Of a DNA stretch of 64,000 nt, positions 37,551 to 48,968 are shown piece after piece (the stretch's first letter is position 1; each line of letters opens with the position of its first letter). The notes under the pieces are model-generated. The model was not told the DNA's origin and did not search any database. It was given only the letters and a program-made list of their open reading frames with translations. Both the position numbers and the translations under genes were made by a program. This DNA comes from Novosphingobium huizhouense (lineage in GTDB: Bacteria > Pseudomonadota > Alphaproteobacteria > Sphingomonadales > Sphingomonadaceae): assembly GCF_020179475.1 (NCBI RefSeq), contig NZ_JAILXZ010000002.1, positions 248,001 to 312,000 on the forward strand. Reading direction: 5' to 3'.

Positions 37551-37582
37551 AAAGGGGCCTGCCGCAGCAGGCCCCTTTCCGT
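37551..37582. terminator. Bidirectional terminator between hemA and katG
   Basis: AAAGGGGCCTGC (37551-37562) and GCAGGCCCCTTT (37567-37578) pair perfectly around CGCA. The flanking A and T runs allow termination of both the plus-strand hemA and the minus-strand katG transcripts, whose stops face each other here. Confidence 0.93.
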
Positions 37583-37598
37583 TTGTGGCGTCGGCGGA

Positions 37599-39833
<2,235 letters not shown>

Positions 39834-40146
39834 TGTTGGTCCTCCTTTTGATCGCGTTGCCGACGAAAGGAGAGGACCCGGCGCCGACGGCGCAGGCGAA
39901 ACGCGGCCTTGCGTCGTCGCACGCACGTGCATGCGCACCGATCCGGCTTCGGCACCCGGCCTCCCCTTGTCTGCAGCCAGAGTGAAGGCGGGTGGCGGAC
40001 AGGTGAAACCGATTTATAGCGATACTTTGATCGCCTGGATCGATCATTGAAGAAAAGCGATGGAATGTCAGGGAGTTGAAATCAAAAAGGCCCCGCCGTC
40101 TCCGGCAGGGCCTCTTCGAATTGCCTCTTGGTGCAGGCCTGTCGGC
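39834..40146 (-). promoter_or_regulatory. katG promoter region and ODC terminator, no gene
   Basis: This 313-base gap has no convincing gene. On the minus strand TATAAA (40018-40013) about 180 bases upstream of katG could be its -10. GATCG repeats beside it (about 40029-40045) might be part of a peroxide-regulator site, but a full OxyR box cannot be shown. The part at 40087-40116 is the terminator of the ornithine decarboxylase gene, listed separately. Confidence 0.4.
40087..40116 (-). terminator. Rho-independent terminator of ornithine decarboxylase gene
   Basis: On the minus strand AGGCCCTGCCGG pairs with CGGCGGGGCCT with one mismatch, followed by TTTTTG. It lies 31 bases after the decarboxylase stop codon. 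Confidence 0.85.
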
Positions 40147-41355
40147 TCAGCGCAGCGAGACCACGTTGTCCGAAACGCGCGGATCGCGGCGGTCGCCCCG
40201 ATACTGGCTCGCCATCGGTTCGTCCGACACGGTGTAGACCTGCGTGGCGTCGAAGCCGTTGAACGCAGTCTTCATCGCCGCGCCATAGGCCCCGAGCATG
40301 CCGATCTCGATGTAGTCGCCCGAGCCGATGTCCGACGGGAGTTCGAACGGACCGTCCATGTGGTCCATGTCGTCGCAGGTCGGCCCCCAGAACGAGAAGC
40401 CTTCGACGTCTTCCGAAGCACCGTCGCGCAGCAGGCGGACGGGGAAGCGCCAGCCCACGTGCGCCGCATCGAACAGCGCGCCGTAAGCGCCGTCGTTGAT
40501 GTACAGCTCCTCGCCGCGACGCTTTTCGACGCGGACGATCATCGAGTTGTATTCAGCGCAGAGCGCACGGCCCGGTTCGCACCACAGCTCGGCCGAGTAC
40601 GACACCGGCAGCGATTCATAGGTGCGGTCGATGACGCCGAAATAGTCCTCGAGCGGGGGCGGCTCCATGCCGGGGTAGATCGAGGGGAAGCCGCCGCCGA
40701 CATCGATGATGTCGACGAGCACCGAGGCATCGACGATCGCGGCGCGGGCCTTTTCGAGCGCCTGGACGTAAGCATGCGGGCTCATCGCCTGGCTGCCGAC
40801 GTGGAAGCAGATGCCCAGCGAGTCGGCGATCTGGCGGGTCGCCTGGAGCAGTTCGGCCGCGGTCGTAAGATCGCAACCGAACTTGCTGGCAAGGCTCAGC
40901 TCCGAATACTCCGACGAGACCCGGAGGCGCACGCAGAGCGTGAGGTCCTCGGGCTGGACGCCGTTGTTCGCTTCGGTCGTCGCCGCGGTGATCTTCTCCA
41001 GCTCCTCGAGCGAATCGAGGCTGAACACGCGAACGCCATGGACGCCATAGGCTTCCCGGATCGCGCTGGGCGTCTTCACCGGATGCATGAAGCACAGCGT
41101 GGCCTGCGGCAGCGTCGCGCGGACGAGCCGCACTTCGGCGATCGAGGCGACGTCGTAATGCGTCACGCCGGCGTCCCACAGGACCTTGAGCAGATCGGGC
41201 GACGGGTTCGCCTTGACCGCATAGAGCGAGCGGCCCGGGAAACTCTCGACAAAGAACTTCGCGGCCCGCGCCGCGGCGTGCGGGCGGTTGAGGATGGCGG
41301 GTTGGTCGGGCGCGAAGGTGCGCGCTACAGCCAGTGCGTCAGGATGAATGTGCAA
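40147..41355 (-). CDS. Ornithine decarboxylase (fold III)
   Basis: A 402-residue PLP enzyme of the alanine-racemase-fold decarboxylases, making putrescine from ornithine (some relatives also take lysine). PLP-Lys is in SLYAVKANPSPDLL, around residue 48. The glycine-rich PLP loop is DVGGGFPSIYPG, and the active-site Cys is in WGPTCDDMDHMDGP. The only usable start is TTG at 41355. It heads no operon with its neighbours for certain: 175 bases separate it from the serine hydrolase upstream. It has its own terminator. Confidence 0.92.
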   Translation of the reverse strand: MHIHPDALAVARTFAPDQPAILNRPHAAARAAKFFVESFPGRSLYAVKANPSPDLLKVLWDAGVTHYDVASIAEVRLVRATLPQATLCFMHPVKTPSAIREAYGVHGVRVFSLDSLEELEKITAATTEANNGVQPEDLTLCVRLRVSSEYSELSLASKFGCDLTTAAELLQATRQIADSLGICFHVGSQAMSPHAYVQALEKARAAIVDASVLVDIIDVGGGFPSIYPGMEPPPLEDYFGVIDRTYESLPVSYSAELWCEPGRALCAEYNSMIVRVEKRRGEELYINDGAYGALFDAAHVGWRFPVRLLRDGASEDVEGFSFWGPTCDDMDHMDGPFELPSDIGSGDYIEIGMLGAYGAAMKTAFNGFDATQVYTVSDEPMASQYRGDRRDPRVSDNVVSLR

Positions 41356-41530
41356 CTCAAGGGACCCCCAAACGGAACAGTTGAACGAAGCTGCCTTGCG
41401 GTTTGGAAGTCCCCATGGGGCAGCGAGAGGGCGCTAAATAGGACCCCCGCGCTGAACATCAAGTGAAAAAATGGGCGACTCAGATTTCCGTCACAAAACT
41501 GAAACGAAAATGGTTCGGCCCGCAGAAATC

Positions 41531-42751
41531 TTACACTTTCAAGGCGTGCGCGAGCGCCGCCCAGGCGGGTAGCGACCATGGATCATTCGCGCCGTTGGCC
41601 GCGGTCGGGTGCGAGGCGAATCGTGCCACCACCATCTGCGCCGCAGGGTCGATCCACAGGGTCTGACCATGGATGCCGCGGGCGCTGAACGCGCCGTTTT
41701 CATCGTGGCTGTGCCACCACTGGCTGCCATAGCTCCACCCGCCAAGCTGCGGATAGCGCACCGGATCGAACCGGGCCGGATCGCCGCCCTGCCGGATCGC
41801 GTCGATGGCGCCTGCCGGCAGGACCCCGGTGCGGATCGCCTCGCCGAACTTCGCCAGATCCTCGAGCCGCAGGTTGAGCCCCCCGCCCGCAAACGGCATG
41901 CCGATCTCGTCGACGATCAGGTCGGCATCGCCGAGCATCCCGCAAGGACGCCAGATCCGCTCCTCAAGCACTTGCGCGAAGGGCTTGTCCTCGATCCGCG
42001 CGATCATCCAGGCGAGCACTTCGGTATTGATCGTGCGGTAGGTGAAGCGCTCGCCGTGCGCGCTGCCGTCGCGCTGCACGGTGGCGAGAAAGCTGCACAG
42101 GTCGCGCGGGCCGGCATAGCCTTCGGGCCGTGGCGTCAGGCCGAGTGCAGCACTGTAGGCGCCGATGCCCGAGGAAGGATCGCCGTAGTCTTCCGAAAAA
42201 TCGAGCGCCGTCGTCATGTCGAGCACGTGCGCGACCGTGGCGTCGGCGTAGCCGCTCGACCCGAGTTCCGGGAGGATCGAAGAGACCGGCGCCGCCGGAT
42301 CGAGCCGCCCTTCCCTGATCAGCAGCCGCGTGATCGTGCCGACGAAGCTCTTGGTGACCGAAAAGGCGATGTGGCGCGTTTCCGGACCGGTGACGCCGAA
42401 CCAGCGCTCGAACACGACCTCGCCCCGGTGGACCACCATGATCCCGTCGGTAAAGCCTTCGACGAGCGAATCCTCGAAGCGGATCGCTTCCTGGTGGTCC
42501 GTTGGCACGAAGCGCACGTCCGCGAGGTCTGGCAAGGGCCGGCGCGGCAAGGGCCGCCCCTCGCCCGACGCGGCAATGCGCACCGTCGGCAGGAACTGGC
42601 GCATGTTCGAATAGGACCAGCGGATCATCGGAAAGCGCATGTGATCGGCGCGGGCAGGCAGGATGCGCCTGTCGGGTGGCGGCGGGCTGCCCTGCATCCA
42701 GCCCATCGCCACCGGATCGCTGCTGCGCCCGTCGAGCACTTCGCGCGTCAT
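41531..42751 (-). CDS. Class C beta-lactamase-fold serine hydrolase
   Basis: A 406-residue cytoplasmic hydrolase without a signal peptide. The nucleophile motif S-x-x-K is in AFSVTKSFVGTI, and the Tyr of the second motif probably lies in FTYRTINTEVLAW. A C-terminal ARGIHGQTLWIDP region replaces the KTG-type motif. It resembles 6-aminohexanoate-dimer hydrolases and esterases of this fold. ATG 42751 is preferred over a TTG at 42784 because GGAGAGA precedes it. It follows the carboxyspermidine decarboxylase by 42 bases, so a role on a polyamine conjugate is possible but unproven. Confidence 0.83.
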   Translation of the reverse strand: MTREVLDGRSSDPVAMGWMQGSPPPPDRRILPARADHMRFPMIRWSYSNMRQFLPTVRIAASGEGRPLPRRPLPDLADVRFVPTDHQEAIRFEDSLVEGFTDGIMVVHRGEVVFERWFGVTGPETRHIAFSVTKSFVGTITRLLIREGRLDPAAPVSSILPELGSSGYADATVAHVLDMTTALDFSEDYGDPSSGIGAYSAALGLTPRPEGYAGPRDLCSFLATVQRDGSAHGERFTYRTINTEVLAWMIARIEDKPFAQVLEERIWRPCGMLGDADLIVDEIGMPFAGGGLNLRLEDLAKFGEAIRTGVLPAGAIDAIRQGGDPARFDPVRYPQLGGWSYGSQWWHSHDENGAFSARGIHGQTLWIDPAAQMVVARFASHPTAANGANDPWSLPAWAALAHALKV

Positions 42752-42793
42752 CGCTCTCTCCTGTCCCTTATCGTTGTCGGACAAGAGGATGCC

Positions 42794-43990
42794 TCACGAA
42801 AGCCGGTCGCGGAAGTCCTGATAGGAGAAGCTGCGCACCCGTTCGAGCGCATCGGTCTCGCTGTCCCACAACCAGATCGAGGGCAGCGGCACGCCGTTAA
42901 ACGTCGTCGTCTTGACCATCGAATAGTGCGCCTGGTCGAGGAACGCGAAGCGCGCGCCCGGCTCGCACGGCACCGGCAGGCGATAGTCCCCGATGACGTC
43001 ACCGGCGAGGCACGACGGCCCGCCGAGGCGCACCGGGGGTTCTCCCTGCGAGTCCTCATACTCGTCGATCGGCAATTCGCCGAGCATCGCCGGGCGATAG
43101 GGCGCCTCGATCACATCGGGCATGTGGCAGGTCGCCGAGATGTCGGTGATCGCGAGCGGCATGCCGTTCCAGTGCGTGTCGAGCACCGTGCCGACGAGAA
43201 TGCCCGCATCGAGCGCCACCGCCTCGCCCGGCTCCAGATAAATCTGGCAGCCGGTCTCTTCGCGCACGTTCTTGAGAAAGCGGATGAGGTCATCGCGCTG
43301 GTAATCGGCGCGCGTGACATGATGACCGCCGCCGAAGTTCAGCCACTCGAGCTGCGGGAAGAACCGCTCGATGCGGGGCTTCAAGGCTTCCCAAGTGCGC
43401 TGCAGCGGCTCGAAATCCTGTTCGCACAGCGTGTGGAAATGGAGGCCCGTCACGCCTTCGAGATGCGCATCCTCGAGCTGGTCGACCGGAAAGCCAAGGC
43501 GCGAATGCGGCGCGCAAGGATCGTAACGCGGCACTTCACCTTCGGCGTGCAGGGGATTGATCCTGAGGGCAATGTCGAACCGCTGGCCCTGCGCGCGCGC
43601 CGCCTCGATCTGCGGCCGGAAGCGCGCATGCTGCCCGGGCGAGTTGAAGATCACATGATCCGACAGCCGCAGGATCTCCGGCAGGTCCTCGGCCTTGTAG
43701 GCGGCACAATAGGTCGCGATCTCGCCCTTGTAGTGCTCGGCCGCCAGCAGCGCTTCCCACAGGCCCGACGTGCACACACCGTCGAGGTATTCCCCGACGA
43801 CCGGCGCCACGCGCCACATACTGAACGCCTTGAGCGCGGCCAGCACCTTGATCCCCGCCGCATCACGGATATCGGCGAGGATCTTCAGGTTTTGCCTGAG
43901 CTTCTGGACGTCCACGACAAAGGCCGGGCTGTCCACCCGCGACAGGTCGAAATGCGCGAACGCGCCCGGATCGCCGGCCCTCGTTTCCAT
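42794..43990 (-). CDS. nspC: Carboxynorspermidine/carboxyspermidine decarboxylase
   Basis: A 398-residue PLP decarboxylase of the alanine-racemase fold that removes the carboxyl group from carboxyspermidine (or carboxynorspermidine). PLP-Lys is in LAALKAFSMW near residue 50. GLHFHTLCEQDF, NFGGGHHVTRADY and EPGEAVALDAG are family motifs. It is three bases downstream of the dehydrogenase gene and makes the final polyamine from putrescine and aspartate semialdehyde. In sphingomonads the product is likely spermidine; homospermidine is made by a different enzyme. Confidence 0.93.
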   Translation of the reverse strand: METRAGDPGAFAHFDLSRVDSPAFVVDVQKLRQNLKILADIRDAAGIKVLAALKAFSMWRVAPVVGEYLDGVCTSGLWEALLAAEHYKGEIATYCAAYKAEDLPEILRLSDHVIFNSPGQHARFRPQIEAARAQGQRFDIALRINPLHAEGEVPRYDPCAPHSRLGFPVDQLEDAHLEGVTGLHFHTLCEQDFEPLQRTWEALKPRIERFFPQLEWLNFGGGHHVTRADYQRDDLIRFLKNVREETGCQIYLEPGEAVALDAGILVGTVLDTHWNGMPLAITDISATCHMPDVIEAPYRPAMLGELPIDEYEDSQGEPPVRLGGPSCLAGDVIGDYRLPVPCEPGARFAFLDQAHYSMVKTTTFNGVPLPSIWLWDSETDALERVRSFSYQDFRDRLS

Positions 43991-43994
43991 CCGA

Positions 43995-45200
43995 TCAGAA
44001 CTCCAGCGGCCCGGCCAGTTCCCTGCAGCTCCACGGCAGGCCATGCTTATTGAGCATGTCCATGTAGGGATCGGGATCGAACTGTTCCATGTTGAACACG
44101 CCCTCGCCCTTCCACACGCCCTGCACCATCAGCGCCGCGCCGATCATCGCCGGAACGCCCGTGGTGTAGCTCACCGCCTGGTTGCCGGTTTCGCGATAGG
44201 CGTCCTCGTGGTCGCAGATGTTGTAGACGTAGAAGGTCTTTTCCTCGCCGTCCTTGAGGCCGGTGGCGATGTCGCCGATGTTGGTCTTGCCCTTGGTCGT
44301 TGGCCCCAGCGAAGCGGGCTCGGGCAGCACCGCCTTGAGGAACTGCAGCGGCACGATCTCCTTGCCCTCGTAGATCACCGGGTCGATCCGCGTCATGCCG
44401 ACGTTCTGCAGCACGGTCAGGTGGGTGATATACGCGTCGCCGAAGGTCATCCAGAAGCGGATGCGCTCGATCTCGGGCAGGTGATGCGCGAGGCTTTCCA
44501 GTTCCTCGTGGTACATCAGATACATGTTCTTCGGGCCGACCTGTTCGAAGTCGAACTGGTGGCGGATGGTCAGCGCCGGGGTCTCCACCCATTCGCCGTT
44601 CAGCCAGTGGCGCGCGGGCGCGGTCACTTCGCGGATGTTGATTTCCGGGTTGAAGTTGGTGGCGAAATGCTGGCCATGGTCGCCGCCGTTGCAATCGAGG
44701 ATGTCGAGCGTGCGGATCGTGTCGAGCTTGTGCTTCTTCAACCAGGTTGCGAAGACGCTGGTCACGCCCGGATCGAAGCCCGACCCGAGCAGCGCCATCA
44801 GCCCCGCTTCCTTGAAGCGCTCCTGATAGGCCCACTGCCACTTGTACTCGAACTTCGCCTCGTCGATCGGCTCGTAGTTCGCGGTGTCCATGTAGTTGAC
44901 GCCAGCGGCAAGGCAGGCGTCCATGATGTTGAGGTCCTGGTAGGGCAGCGCAAGATTGACCACCAGCACCGGCTTGACCTCGTTGATCAGCGCGGTCGTC
45001 GCGGCAACGTCGTCGGCGTCGATCTGGTAGGTCGCGATGTCGCGGCCGGTGCGCTCCTTGACCGAGGCGGCGATGGCGTCGCACTTGGCCTTGGTGCGGC
45101 TGGCGAGCGCGACATCGCTGAAGATGTCCGGGTTCATCGCCATCTTGTGAACGGCAACCGAGCCGACGCCGCCGGCGCCGATGACGAGGACCTTGGCCAT
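43995..45200 (-). CDS. Carboxyspermidine dehydrogenase (saccharopine dehydrogenase family)
   Basis: A 401-residue NAD(P) enzyme that reductively joins aspartate semialdehyde to a diamine. The N-terminal fold is VLVIGAGGVGSVAVHKMAM. Family motifs include VNLALPYQDLNIMDACLAAG, YMDTANYEP, and LLGSGFDPGVTSVFA. GGAG precedes the ATG at 45200. The decarboxylase follows after three bases. The pair plus ornithine decarboxylase gives a full S-adenosylmethionine-independent polyamine route. Confidence 0.93.
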   Translation of the reverse strand: MAKVLVIGAGGVGSVAVHKMAMNPDIFSDVALASRTKAKCDAIAASVKERTGRDIATYQIDADDVAATTALINEVKPVLVVNLALPYQDLNIMDACLAAGVNYMDTANYEPIDEAKFEYKWQWAYQERFKEAGLMALLGSGFDPGVTSVFATWLKKHKLDTIRTLDILDCNGGDHGQHFATNFNPEINIREVTAPARHWLNGEWVETPALTIRHQFDFEQVGPKNMYLMYHEELESLAHHLPEIERIRFWMTFGDAYITHLTVLQNVGMTRIDPVIYEGKEIVPLQFLKAVLPEPASLGPTTKGKTNIGDIATGLKDGEEKTFYVYNICDHEDAYRETGNQAVSYTTGVPAMIGAALMVQGVWKGEGVFNMEQFDPDPYMDMLNKHGLPWSCRELAGPLEF

Positions 45201-45287
45201 GGGATACTCCTGGTCGATCATGAAATGGGGTCGCGCGTGTCCACATCGGGGCGCGACAGGCATGGCGAGCGCCTTTAGGCTAAAGGA

Positions 45288-46286
45288 ATGACAAACCCAA
45301 GTCCTGTTGATCTGCCCGAGCCCGAGCGCGCACCGACCCGCGAGGGCGTACTGCGCGCCGCGGCGAAGATCGACGCGCTGCTGCCCGAAACGCCGCTGCT
45401 CCCGCTCGACCTGCCGGGCGGCGGCACGGTGCTGTGCAAGGTCGAAAGCCTGCAGCCGGTGGGCGCGTTCAAGATCCGCGGCGCCTGGCATCGCTTTTCC
45501 GACCTCGACGAGGCCGAACGCGCGCGCGGCGTCGTGGCCGTATCGAGCGGCAACCACGCGCAGGGCGTCGCCTGGGCCGCGCGCCGGCTCGGCACCGCTG
45601 CCACCATCGTGATGCCCTCGAACGCGCCCGAGGTGAAACTCGCCGCGACCCGCGCGATGGGCGCGGACATCGTCCTCTACGACCGTATGCGCGAATCGCG
45701 TGACGCCATCGCGCGCGCGCACTGCGCCGAACGCGGCGCGGTGCTGGTCCATGCCTATGGCGATCCCTGGGTGATCGAGGGCCAGGGCAGCGCCGGGATC
45801 GAGATCGCACGGCAGATGGAGCAACGCGCGCTCGGCGCGCCCTCGCGCATCGTCTGCCCCTGCGGCGGCGGCGGGCTTGCCAGCGGCCTCGCGCTCGCCT
45901 GTCCCGAAGCCGAGATCGTGCCGGTCGAGCCCGAAGGCTGGGATGACGTCACCCGCAGCCTGGCGAGCGGGCGGATCGAAGCCCTCGCCTCGTCCCCGCC
46001 TGCCACCGCCTGCGACGCGCTGCAGACGCCGTTCACGTTCCCGGTCAACTTCGCGGTGATGCAGGCGCACGGCATGCGCGGCGTGACCGTCAGTGAAGCC
46101 GAGGTGCGCGAGGCCCAGCGCCATGCCTTCAGCAAGCTGCGGCTGGTGATCGAACCGGGCGGCGCGGCAGCGCTGGCCGCGGTGCTGGCGGGCAAGACGC
46201 CGCACGACGAACGCACCGTCGTCGTCCTCTCGGGGGGCAACGTCGATCCCGCCGCCTTTGTTACGGTTCTGTCGAGTTTGGATTGA
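45288..46286 (+). CDS. PLP-dependent threonine/serine dehydratase-like enzyme
   Basis: A 332-residue fold-type II PLP protein, as in catabolic threonine dehydratase and serine racemase. PLP-Lys is in PVGAFKIRGAWHRF around residue 64. SSGNHAQGVAWAARRL binds the substrate carboxylate, and CGGGGLASGLAL binds the PLP phosphate. There is no C-terminal ACT regulatory domain, so feedback control by isoleucine is not expected. AAAGGA precedes the ATG. It is divergent from the polyamine operon. The exact substrate is open. Confidence 0.87.
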   Translation: MTNPSPVDLPEPERAPTREGVLRAAAKIDALLPETPLLPLDLPGGGTVLCKVESLQPVGAFKIRGAWHRFSDLDEAERARGVVAVSSGNHAQGVAWAARRLGTAATIVMPSNAPEVKLAATRAMGADIVLYDRMRESRDAIARAHCAERGAVLVHAYGDPWVIEGQGSAGIEIARQMEQRALGAPSRIVCPCGGGGLASGLALACPEAEIVPVEPEGWDDVTRSLASGRIEALASSPPATACDALQTPFTFPVNFAVMQAHGMRGVTVSEAEVREAQRHAFSKLRLVIEPGGAAALAAVLAGKTPHDERTVVVLSGGNVDPAAFVTVLSSLD

Positions 46287-46372
46287 GCGCCCGGCACTTT
46301 GCAACAATACCGCAACGCCACGGTCCTACTCGCGCCGGACAAGCACCGAACGCAAGGACTTGAGCCGCGCTT

Positions 46373-47608
46373 ATGCAGACCAGCAAGCCGCAATTCGCCG
46401 CAGAAACCCAGAAGAAGGTCAAGGGCGCCGTCGTCCGCAAGAGCGCAGGAGTCGGCAGCCGGCTGCTCGATCATGCTTTCGCCTTCGCCTTCCGCGGGCT
46501 CGTCTATGCGCAGATCTGGGAAGATCCCGAAGTCGACATGGAGGCGCTGCAGATCAAGCCGGACAGCCGGATGGTCGCGATCGCCAGCGGCGGCTGCAAC
46601 GTGCTGTCCTATCTCGTCGCCGATCCGGCGCAGATCACCGCGGTCGATCTCAACACCGCGCACATCGCGCTCAACAAGCTCAAGCTCGCCTCGGCGCGGC
46701 ACCTGCCCGACTACGCGCTGTTCCGCCGCTTCTTCGCCGAGGCCGACAGCAAGGCGAACATCGAGGCCTACCATGCCTTCGTCGCGCAACACCTCGACGA
46801 GCCGACCCGTCGTTACTGGGAAGGCCGCGACCTGACCGGCCGGCGCCGCATCGGCGGCTTCCGCAAGGGCATCTACAAGCGCGGGCTGCTCGGCAACTTC
46901 ATCGGCATCGCCCACCTGCTTGCCAAGATCTACCGGATCGACCTGTCGAAGATCCTCGCCGCGCGCTCGGTCGAGGAACAGCGCGCGGTGTTCGAGACCG
47001 AGATGGCGCCGGTGTTCGACAAGAAGTTCGTGCGCTGGCTGACCGAGCAGCCCGCCTCGCTGTTCGGGCTCGGCATTCCGCCCGCCCAGTTCGATGCGCT
47101 CGCCGGCGACCAGCCCATGGCCAACGTGCTGCGCCGTCGCCTCGAAAAGCTCGCCTGCGACTTCGATGTGTCGGACAACTACTTCGCCTGGCAGGCTTTT
47201 TCGCGCGGCTATGGCCGTGCGCCCGATTGCCCGCTGCCGCCCTATCTCCAGGCCGCGAACTGGCAGACCGTGCGCAACCGGGTCGACCGGGTCGACGTGC
47301 GCCATGCCAACATGACCGAATGGCTCGCGGCGCAGGGCGATGCCTCGCTCGACCGCTACGTGCTGCTCGATGCGCAGGACTGGATGACCGACGAGCAGTT
47401 GGGCGACCTCTGGCGTCAGATCACCCGCACCGCGCGGCCCGGCGCGCGCGTGCTGTTCCGCACCGCCGCCGAGCCGAGCCTGCTGCCCGGCCGGGTCGAT
47501 GACGCATTGCTGGCGCGCTGGACCTACCACGCCGAGGCGAGCCTCGACTACACGCGGCGCGACCGCTCCTCGATCTATGGCGGCGTCCACCTCTACGAGC
47601 TGGCGTGA
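46373..47608 (+). CDS. btaA: BtaA: SAM-diacylglycerol 3-amino-3-carboxypropyltransferase
   Basis: A 411-residue DUF3419 protein. It shows the BtaA pattern LVYAQIWEDPEVDMEAL, IASGGCNVLSYLVADPAQI (nucleotide-binding), VDLNTAHIALNKLKL, and a C-terminal half with VLFRTAAEPSLLPG. BtaA moves the aminocarboxypropyl group of SAM to diacylglycerol, giving diacylglycerol-homoserine. Its stop overlaps the start of btaB. The product lipid replaces phospholipids when phosphate is short in other bacteria; no Pho box was seen here. Confidence 0.92.
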   Translation: MQTSKPQFAAETQKKVKGAVVRKSAGVGSRLLDHAFAFAFRGLVYAQIWEDPEVDMEALQIKPDSRMVAIASGGCNVLSYLVADPAQITAVDLNTAHIALNKLKLASARHLPDYALFRRFFAEADSKANIEAYHAFVAQHLDEPTRRYWEGRDLTGRRRIGGFRKGIYKRGLLGNFIGIAHLLAKIYRIDLSKILAARSVEEQRAVFETEMAPVFDKKFVRWLTEQPASLFGLGIPPAQFDALAGDQPMANVLRRRLEKLACDFDVSDNYFAWQAFSRGYGRAPDCPLPPYLQAANWQTVRNRVDRVDVRHANMTEWLAAQGDASLDRYVLLDAQDWMTDEQLGDLWRQITRTARPGARVLFRTAAEPSLLPGRVDDALLARWTYHAEASLDYTRRDRSSIYGGVHLYELA

Positions 47609-48273
47609 TGGCGAGCGCAGTCCGGTCCGCGTCGCCCGCACAGGGCGGGCATGGCGCGCTGATGGACGCCGTCTACCGGCGCCAGAAGCACATCTATGAC
47701 GCCACGCGGAAGTATTACCTGTTCGGCCGCGACAGCCTGATCGGCGCGCTCGATGCGCCAGCCGGGACCAGCGTGCTCGAAGTCGGCTGCGGCACCGGGC
47801 GCAATCTCGCGCTGATCGGCAAGCGCTGGCCCGGCGCGCTGCTGCACGGGCTCGACATCTCGAGCGAGATGCTCTCGATCGCGGACGAGAAGCTGGGGCA
47901 CAAGGCGGTGCTCGCGCTGGGTGACGCCACCGACTTCGATCCGGCGAGCCTGTTCGGCCGCTCCACCTTCGACCGCGTGGTCATTTCCTATGCCGTGTCG
48001 ATGATTCCTGTCTGGCGCGAGGCGATTGCCCACGCGGCGACCCTGCTCGCCCCCGGCGGATCGCTCCATATCGTCGACTTCGGCGACCTCGGCGGGCTGC
48101 CCGGACCCTTGCGGGCCGCGCTGCGCGCCTGGCTGGCGAGCTTCCACGTCACGCCCCGCACCGACCTCGGCGCGGCGCTGACGGCGATCTGCGAAGATGG
48201 CCCGTTTTCGGCCACGACCACGCGCGGCGCGCTCGGCTACTTCCAGATCGGCGTGCTGACGCGCAACGCATAG
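47608..48273 (+). CDS. btaB: BtaB: SAM-dependent methyltransferase for betaine lipid
   Basis: A 221-residue class I methyltransferase. It carries the SAM motif VLEVGCGTGRNLALIG, then LHGLDISSEMLSIA and SLHIVDFGDLG. BtaB trimethylates diacylglycerol-homoserine to DGTS. The assignment rests on the BtaA partner immediately upstream (overlap TGATG) and on RRQKHIYDATRKYYLFGRD, which is typical for BtaB. Together the two genes are enough to make DGTS in other bacteria. Confidence 0.92.
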   Translation: MASAVRSASPAQGGHGALMDAVYRRQKHIYDATRKYYLFGRDSLIGALDAPAGTSVLEVGCGTGRNLALIGKRWPGALLHGLDISSEMLSIADEKLGHKAVLALGDATDFDPASLFGRSTFDRVVISYAVSMIPVWREAIAHAATLLAPGGSLHIVDFGDLGGLPGPLRAALRAWLASFHVTPRTDLGAALTAICEDGPFSATTTRGALGYFQIGVLTRNA

Positions 48274-48487
48274 GTTGCGTTTGACAATCTGTTGACCGCT
48301 GCGCAGTCTGCCCCCCGGGGAGCGGGGCCGATGAAGCACCGGGTTGCAACGGATCAGGAAGCGCGCGCACGGGCCGGCAATGCCGGGCCGGCGCTGTTCC
48401 GAACACGCGCGATCACGTCAGGCGCACCGCTCTGCGGGCAAGGGTCCCGCTGCCTCAGGCATTACGTGAACTAGGGGGAGAAAGACG
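48274..48487 (+). promoter_or_regulatory. Leader region of the MAPEG-type gene
   Basis: This 214-base region follows btaB. A perfect -35 TTGACA lies at 48281-48286, but the -10 match 17 bases later (CAGTCT) is poor. GCCGGC/GCCGGG near 48376-48392 can fold. No gene is seen. AGGGGGAG ahead of 48488 is a strong ribosome site. Confidence 0.35.
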
Positions 48488-48922
48488 ATGATTGGCATGA
48501 CGATCCTCAAGCCGGTGGTGGCGCTGGCGGCGTGGACCATGATCATGTGGCTGTGGATGTACGCAACGCGCATCCCGGCCATCGGCAAGCTGCCGAAGCC
48601 GACCGAGCCGGGCGCCGACCAGGGCTGGACCGGCGCGATGCTGGAAACCCTGATCCCGCGGGAAATCCAGTGGAAGGCCCACAATTACAACCACCTGCAC
48701 GAAGCACCTACCGTATTTTATGCGGTGTGCATCGTGCTTGCCATGATCGGACAGGGCGACGGGCTCAACACCATGATCGCCTGGGCCTACGTCGCGCTGC
48801 GCGTGGTGCACTCGATCTGGCAATCGACCGTCAACAAGGTCGGCGTGCGCTTCGGACTGTTCGCGCTGTCGAGCCTCGCGCTGATGGCGCTCATCGTGCA
48901 CGCCGCCATGGCGGTGTTCTGA
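48488..48922 (+). CDS. MAPEG-family membrane protein
   Basis: A 144-residue four-helix membrane protein. TM1 is LKPVVALAAWTMIMWLWMYA. The signature NYNHLHEAPTVFYAVCIVLA is the conserved MAPEG helix 2, and AYVALRVVHSIWQST the helix 3 motif. MAPEG proteins bind glutathione and act on lipid hydroperoxides or electrophiles. A strong AGGGGGAG site precedes the ATG. Confidence 0.9.
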   Translation: MIGMTILKPVVALAAWTMIMWLWMYATRIPAIGKLPKPTEPGADQGWTGAMLETLIPREIQWKAHNYNHLHEAPTVFYAVCIVLAMIGQGDGLNTMIAWAYVALRVVHSIWQSTVNKVGVRFGLFALSSLALMALIVHAAMAVF

Positions 48923-48968
48923 ATCGCCGCATGACGACACGGACCACCCGCCCGGGCCGCGGGTGGTC

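Noticed and set aside
40011-40047. OxyR site upstream of katG
   Set aside because: ATAG and GATC pieces are present, but the four-part spaced OxyR pattern cannot be matched, so it is left as part of a weak promoter region.
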